The notes under the pieces are model-generated. The model was given only the letters and a program-made list of their open reading frames with translations. It made no database searches and was not told the DNA's origin. A program made the translations under genes and the position numbers. Positions 6,517 to 10,924 of a stretch of 10,924 nt of DNA are shown piece by piece. The DNA comes from Bacteroidales bacterium (lineage in GTDB: Bacteria > Bacteroidota > Bacteroidia > Bacteroidales > ML635J-15), in the NCBI GenBank assembly GCA_007130555.1, contig SLSH01000220.1, positions 1 to 10,924 on the forward strand. Direction: 5' to 3'. The first letter of the stretch is position 1, and each line of letters starts with the position of its first letter.

Positions 6517-7407
6517 CTAATTTAAATATACATTTACATACTCCATTCTTATACCTTCAGATATTAATTCTTTCTTTTTTTGTTCCAACATATCTTTTTT
6601 TCGTTTATTCAGAATTATTTCGATAATATCGGATTTTATGATTTCTACCGGCACCGGACTTCCTTTAAGCAAATAGTCATTTATTTTTACGATATATCTG
6701 AATTCATTATCTGTACTAACAATCAACCTGTCGTATCTTAATCTGTTTGGATTATACACTTCAATATAACTGATTGTTCTTAACAAATCGTCAAGTTTAG
6801 TCCATTCATCCAAAAAATATGCACGGCGTCCTGTTCCTTCGCAGAAATCCAAAAGTTTCTGATGATCTCCGGCTTCTGTTTCCAATACTGCATATCTTTC
6901 CCTGTAATAAGTTTCTGCCAGTACATTTATTGTTAAGTAATGGGCTTTAACATAAATCTGGTCAAGAGTCAATTCGCTTAAATTATTATCATAATAATCA
7001 ATTATTTCCTCATACGGAACATTCATATTAAGATTAGCGTCAATCAGATGTTCTTTATATTTATGCACATATAATTGAGTACGGTATTCATTTATTTTAT
7101 AAACTATATCAAATGTATCTCTAAGTTCATTTTTTGCATTATAATACAATAATTTATCTGTTATCCAATTATTTATATAATTTTCGACAAATAATAAACT
7201 GTCTTCTTCCGATAATTCTCTCGGCATATAACTTAGAATATCTTCAACAAATAATTTATCTTTATAAACACTTGCTATAACATTTTTATCTACATACTGT
7301 ACATCTTCACAAGACATAAATGTTATAATGCAAAATGATATTATTACTAAATAACAAATTTGTCTGAAACGCTTATATTTTTTATGTTTTAACATATTTG
7401 CAGACAT
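6517..7407 (-). CDS. Putative lipoprotein, parvulin-chaperone relative without visible PPIase domain
   Basis: The 296-residue protein starts with a basic N-terminus, a hydrophobic stretch (about 18-31) and FMSC with Cys33, a plausible Bacteroidota lipobox, so it is likely a lipid-anchored envelope protein. Acidic residues (E34, D35) follow the Cys. The mature start (VIASVYKDKLFVEDILSYMP...) and the helical segments at about 70-150 resemble the N-terminal chaperone region of SurA/PpiC proteins, where a short strand is followed by helices. No FG-H, GG-LG or RHIL parvulin motifs are visible. Its position between two parvulin genes (11 bases from one, 23 from the other) supports a shared role in outer-membrane protein folding. 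A second in-frame ATG (codon 5) gives an equally good signal sequence, and no Shine-Dalgarno sequence decides between the two. Function is inferred from context. Confidence 0.75.
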   Translation of the reverse strand: MSANMLKHKKYKRFRQICYLVIISFCIITFMSCEDVQYVDKNVIASVYKDKLFVEDILSYMPRELSEEDSLLFVENYINNWITDKLLYYNAKNELRDTFDIVYKINEYRTQLYVHKYKEHLIDANLNMNVPYEEIIDYYDNNLSELTLDQIYVKAHYLTINVLAETYYRERYAVLETEAGDHQKLLDFCEGTGRRAYFLDEWTKLDDLLRTISYIEVYNPNRLRYDRLIVSTDNEFRYIVKINDYLLKGSPVPVEIIKSDIIEIILNKRKKDMLEQKKKELISEGIRMEYVNVYLN

Positions 7408-7418
7408 TTAATTTTATC

Positions 7419-9374
7419 TTATCTAACGATTTTTTTCAAAACTTCATCGTGCAATTTAACATTATACTTATTTCTTAACTCCTTAATCCATTCTTTTTCG
7501 AGAAAGTTTTGATAATCGGCAGTTATAATTCCTCTTGCTTCATCAATTGATTTGTTCTGAGGTTTTATTACTGAAATTTGAGCAATTCTGTTATTTTTAA
7601 GTTCTATTACCTTATTAAATCCTGCTTCTTCGGGAATATTATTATCTTTAATTATCTCGTCAACTTCAGGATTTATTCCTTTTTCAAAAACATCATGCAT
7701 AGTTAAAACCACCGCGCTGGAATCTTTTTTATTCAGGGAACTTTCTATTCTGTCCATACTCCAATCTTTGTTCAATGCTCTATATAATCTTTTTGAAGTC
7801 CTTTCATCTTTACACTCAAATATCTTTGTTTCATATCTGTAATCCCACATATAATTATTTTTATTTGCATTGTAGAATTTTCTTAGTCCTGCCGTATCAC
7901 TAATTGCTTTTGACCAGACTTTCATATCGGTTAATTCAAACAATAGAATTCCGTCGTGATATTCGTTTATCAGGTATTTAAAATCAGGATATTTTTCTTC
8001 AAGAATGGTTTCTTCGTAGGCAATTATCATTTTATCGATAAAATTTTCAAAATTATTATCAACAAAAGGTTTAATCGGCAAAGGCTTTTGTCTTCTGTTA
8101 AATCTGTTAATATATTCGTAGAAATCTTTCTGAGTATATTTCCTGTCTTTAAAACTTAATAAAACTTCCGATAGTTCAGTATTATCGTCAATAGTCCATG
8201 TTCCGTGAAATATTGAATCGGTAACGAGTTTATAAAAAGCCTTAAGATTATTTTTATAAATGTTCACATCATATTCGTCTTTAAGTTTTGCCAAAAGGCT
8301 TTTTTTGCTTTTCGCAGCTCTTTCGGTATTTGATATTTTTGAAATGATTTCGTTTCTAATTTCTTCAAAAGGTTTAACAGGTTCAATGTCGATTACTTTA
8401 ATCAGGTGCCATCCGAAGTTTGTTTTAAGCGGTTCTGACATTTGCCCTATTTCGTTGATTTCAAAAATGGCATTTTCAAATTCGGGTATCATTCTTCCTC
8501 CCACATTTACCCATCCGATAACTCCACCGTTTTCGGCACTTCTTCTATCCTGGCTGTGTTCTTTTGCCAGTTCTGCAAAATCTTCGCCTGCTTCAATTTT
8601 TTCTTTGATTTCATAGATTTTTTCTTCTGCCTGTTTATTAAGCGTTTGTCCCGAACCTTCGGGTGTTAACATCATAATATGAGCCACATTATATCTTCCT
8701 TTTGCAGGGCGTTTGTCATTAACTTTTAAAACATGATAACCAAAATTTGTTCTGAAAGGTTTAGAAAACTCTCCAACGGGAGTATTATACATTTGAGTTT
8801 CAAAAGAATATACCATACCTAAAGCAGTTCTATAACCCAAATTACCATCATTAAATTTAACAGATTCGTCTTCTGAGAACTCTTTTGCAACTTCTTCAAA
8901 ATCATCACCTTCCTGAAGTTTTTTATAAACTGTTTTTATTTTATTATATGCTTTAACCGTATCTTCTGGCAATGCCATTCCGTCAACTCTTATCAATATA
9001 TGACTCACGTTAACATCATAAAGCATTCTGTTATAAGTTTCCTTTATCATTTTTTCCTCTACTTCTTTATCTGTCAGATAGGGTTGAGCCAATTGAGATA
9101 TGTAGCCTCTGAGTTCATTTATAAATTTTTCACTTGTATCTAATCTCATTTTTTTTGCTTCGTGAACTTTAAGTTTAAAATTTATAAACAAATCCATATA
9201 TTCGTTCATAGCCTCTAATGTCATTGCATCATCTCCGGTATTATTCTTTTTATAAATATGCAGGAATTCTTTCGTCGTAATTTTTTCGTCATCAATTTCC
9301 AGCAAAATATTGTTTTGAGCAAACAGATTATTTATTAAAAGAACAGCAATAAATAAATAAAATATTTTTTTCAT
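7419..9374 (-). CDS. Periplasmic double-parvulin peptidyl-prolyl isomerase (PpiC/SurA family)
   Basis: The 651-residue exported protein has a signal peptide (about 1-19, ending LFAQ) and a helical chaperone region (about 23-115). Two parvulin domains follow. Domain 1 (about 121-220) has VSHILI (123-128), FSEDES, a DGNLGY turn (176-181) and FGYHVLKV (211-218). Domain 2 (about 229-328) has AHIMML (231-236), HSQD, the NGGVIGW turn (282-288), PEFENAIF and FGWHLIKV (320-327). Both domains keep the paired histidines of the parvulin active site, so both could isomerise prolyl bonds. A further region of about 320 residues (330-651) has no motif I recognise; it is mostly charged and helical and may form a client-binding or dimer surface. 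It begins 41 bases after the guaB stop and is followed 11 bases later by the lipoprotein gene. Confidence 0.9.
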   Translation of the reverse strand: MKKIFYLFIAVLLINNLFAQNNILLEIDDEKITTKEFLHIYKKNNTGDDAMTLEAMNEYMDLFINFKLKVHEAKKMRLDTSEKFINELRGYISQLAQPYLTDKEVEEKMIKETYNRMLYDVNVSHILIRVDGMALPEDTVKAYNKIKTVYKKLQEGDDFEEVAKEFSEDESVKFNDGNLGYRTALGMVYSFETQMYNTPVGEFSKPFRTNFGYHVLKVNDKRPAKGRYNVAHIMMLTPEGSGQTLNKQAEEKIYEIKEKIEAGEDFAELAKEHSQDRRSAENGGVIGWVNVGGRMIPEFENAIFEINEIGQMSEPLKTNFGWHLIKVIDIEPVKPFEEIRNEIISKISNTERAAKSKKSLLAKLKDEYDVNIYKNNLKAFYKLVTDSIFHGTWTIDDNTELSEVLLSFKDRKYTQKDFYEYINRFNRRQKPLPIKPFVDNNFENFIDKMIIAYEETILEEKYPDFKYLINEYHDGILLFELTDMKVWSKAISDTAGLRKFYNANKNNYMWDYRYETKIFECKDERTSKRLYRALNKDWSMDRIESSLNKKDSSAVVLTMHDVFEKGINPEVDEIIKDNNIPEEAGFNKVIELKNNRIAQISVIKPQNKSIDEARGIITADYQNFLEKEWIKELRNKYNVKLHDEVLKKIVR

Positions 9375-9415
9375 ATTTTAAATAAATTTAAAATTAAACA
9401 TTATATATATATTTT

Positions 9416-10900
9416 TCACAAACCTCTTTCTCTTGAATAATTTGGAGCTTCTCTGGTAATAGATATATCATGCGGATGATTTTCTATTATTCCCGTTTGA
9501 GTAATTCTTACGAAATTTCCGTTTTTTTGTAATTCTTTAATTGTTTTTGTTCCGCAATATCCCATTCCTGCTCTTAGTCCTCCTATCAATTGATACATAA
9601 CTTCCGATAAAGTTCCTTTATAAGGTACTCTGCCTGTTATTCCTTCGGGTACTAATTTTTTAATATCTTCTTCCATATCCTGAAAATATCTGTCTTTCGA
9701 TCCTTTTTGCATAGCTTCGATAGAACCCATTCCTCGATATGTTTTAAACTTTCTTCCGTTATAAATTATTGTTTCGCCGGGAGCTTCGTCTGTACCTGCG
9801 AATAATCCTCCCACCATAATTGATGATGCCCCTGCAGCAATTGCTTTTACTATATCTCCCGAATATCTTATTCCTCCGTCTGCAATTACAGGGACGTCTG
9901 TATTTTTAATTGCTTCTGCTACATTATATATTGCTGATAATTGAGGTACGCCGACTCCTGTAATAACTCTTGTGGTACAAATAGAACCGGGACCTATGCC
10001 TACTTTTACGGCATCTGCACCTGCTTTAACTAATTGTACTGCTGCCTCGGCGGTAGCAATATTTCCAACTACCACATCTATATCTGGATATTTCGCTTTT
10101 ACTTTTTTTAGTAAATCCAAAACAGGCTTAGAATGTCCGTGTGCAGTATCAATTACTATAGCATCTGCATTCATATTAATTAATTCGCTGACTCTTTCCA
10201 TTGAATCCGAAGCAATTCCTACCGCTGCCGCTACTCTTAATCGTCCTTTATCATCTTTACTAGAATAAGGACAATCGGCAGCTTTGGTTATGTCTTTAAA
10301 GGTAATAAGACCTACAAGTTTATTGTTTTTATCAACTACCGGCAGTTTTTCAATTCTGTATTGTTTAAAAAGTTCTTTTGCTTTATCCAAATCAATATTT
10401 TGCTCGGTTTTAATTAAATTATCTGATGTCATAACGTCTTTAACAGGTTTATGATAATCCGTTTGAAAACGCAAATCCCTGCTTGTAACAATGCCTTTCA
10501 GATTTTTTCCTTTATCAACTACCGGTATTCCTCCTATATTAAAATCCGTCATAATATTTATTGCATCGCCTATTGTTGCATCAATATTAATTGTAATAGG
10601 GTCAACTATCATTGCATTTTCGGCTCTTTTTACCTGATAAATATGTTTAGCCTGTTCTTCAATACTCATATTTTTATGAATAACTCCTATGCCTCCTTCT
10701 CTTGATATTGCAATAGCCATCATGCTGTCCGTAACAGTATCCATTGCAGCAGAGACTATAGGAGAATTAATTTTAATATTTTTTGAAAAAACAGAACCTA
10801 AACTAACCTGTGAAGGCATAACTTCCGAATAAGAAGGGGTTAAAAGTACATCATCAAATGTTAAACCCTCAAACAATAATTTATTTGAATTTTGCAGCAT
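9416..10900 (-). CDS. guaB: Inosine-5'-monophosphate dehydrogenase GuaB
   Basis: Catalyses NAD+-dependent oxidation of IMP to XMP, the committed step of guanine nucleotide synthesis, in the cytoplasm. The 494-residue protein has the full bacterial layout: an N-terminal barrel start (LTFDDVLLTPSYSEV at 13-27), two CBS domains inserted at about 95-150 and 155-210 (typical adenine/guanine nucleotide sensors), then the rest of the TIM barrel. The active-site loop GPGSICTTR (303-311) holds catalytic Cys308; DGGIRYSGD (341-349) and YRGMGS (388-393) bind the IMP phosphate and base; the mobile flap includes RYF (404-406) and EGITGRVPYKG (419-429) with its conserved Arg. Nothing is missing. The start leaves only 24 bases to the window edge, so its promoter is not visible. 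The following parvulin gene begins after 41 bases. Confidence 0.98.
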   Translation of the reverse strand: MLQNSNKLLFEGLTFDDVLLTPSYSEVMPSQVSLGSVFSKNIKINSPIVSAAMDTVTDSMMAIAISREGGIGVIHKNMSIEEQAKHIYQVKRAENAMIVDPITINIDATIGDAINIMTDFNIGGIPVVDKGKNLKGIVTSRDLRFQTDYHKPVKDVMTSDNLIKTEQNIDLDKAKELFKQYRIEKLPVVDKNNKLVGLITFKDITKAADCPYSSKDDKGRLRVAAAVGIASDSMERVSELINMNADAIVIDTAHGHSKPVLDLLKKVKAKYPDIDVVVGNIATAEAAVQLVKAGADAVKVGIGPGSICTTRVITGVGVPQLSAIYNVAEAIKNTDVPVIADGGIRYSGDIVKAIAAGASSIMVGGLFAGTDEAPGETIIYNGRKFKTYRGMGSIEAMQKGSKDRYFQDMEEDIKKLVPEGITGRVPYKGTLSEVMYQLIGGLRAGMGYCGTKTIKELQKNGNFVRITQTGIIENHPHDISITREAPNYSRERGL

Positions 10901-10924
10901 AATATTTTTATTATTATCTTTAAA

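Overview
The window looks like a chromosomal core-gene region from an AT-rich member of the Bacteroidota, probably Bacteroidales-like. The evidence is the protein style (parvulin/SurA paralogues, a DUF151-UVR protein, a CNT transporter with its own signal peptide), a TAnnTTTG-type -7 promoter box ahead of one gene, and the absence of clear Shine-Dalgarno sequences. All nine genes lie on the minus strand, so transcription runs from high to low coordinates. No phage, conjugative, CRISPR, rRNA or tRNA gene was found.

Right half, in transcription order: guaB (IMP dehydrogenase, 9416-10900), a 651-residue double-parvulin protein (7419-9374), a small lipoprotein-like protein resembling a parvulin chaperone arm without a visible catalytic domain (6517-7407), a SurA-like periplasmic chaperone (5135-6493), and the ribosome-assembly GTPase der (3708-5018). 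The three middle genes are separated by only 11 and 23 bases and look like an envelope protein-folding operon, probably read with guaB. der follows after 116 bases and may have its own promoter.

Left half: a DUF151/BFN nuclease-like protein with a UVR motif (2462-3058), a concentrative nucleoside transporter (945-2465, ATGA overlap), thymidylate synthase (139-933) and the first 31 codons of dihydrofolate reductase (1-95, cut by the window edge). Spacing is -4, 11 and 43 bases. This is a compact nucleoside-uptake and dTMP/folate operon, with a plausible promoter at 3085-3115.

The unusual part is the 649-base gap between these blocks (3059-3707). It holds a 148-bp element with near-matching terminal inverted repeats and no room for a transposase (3192-3339), and a GC-richer REP-like block at about 3470-3660. 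That block can be drawn as a tight cloverleaf: a 12-bp closing stem and three internal hairpins, one with a perfect 14-bp stem. Two related AT-rich modules flank the block. I see no new multi-gene system; the structured intergenic repeat is the best candidate for something undescribed.
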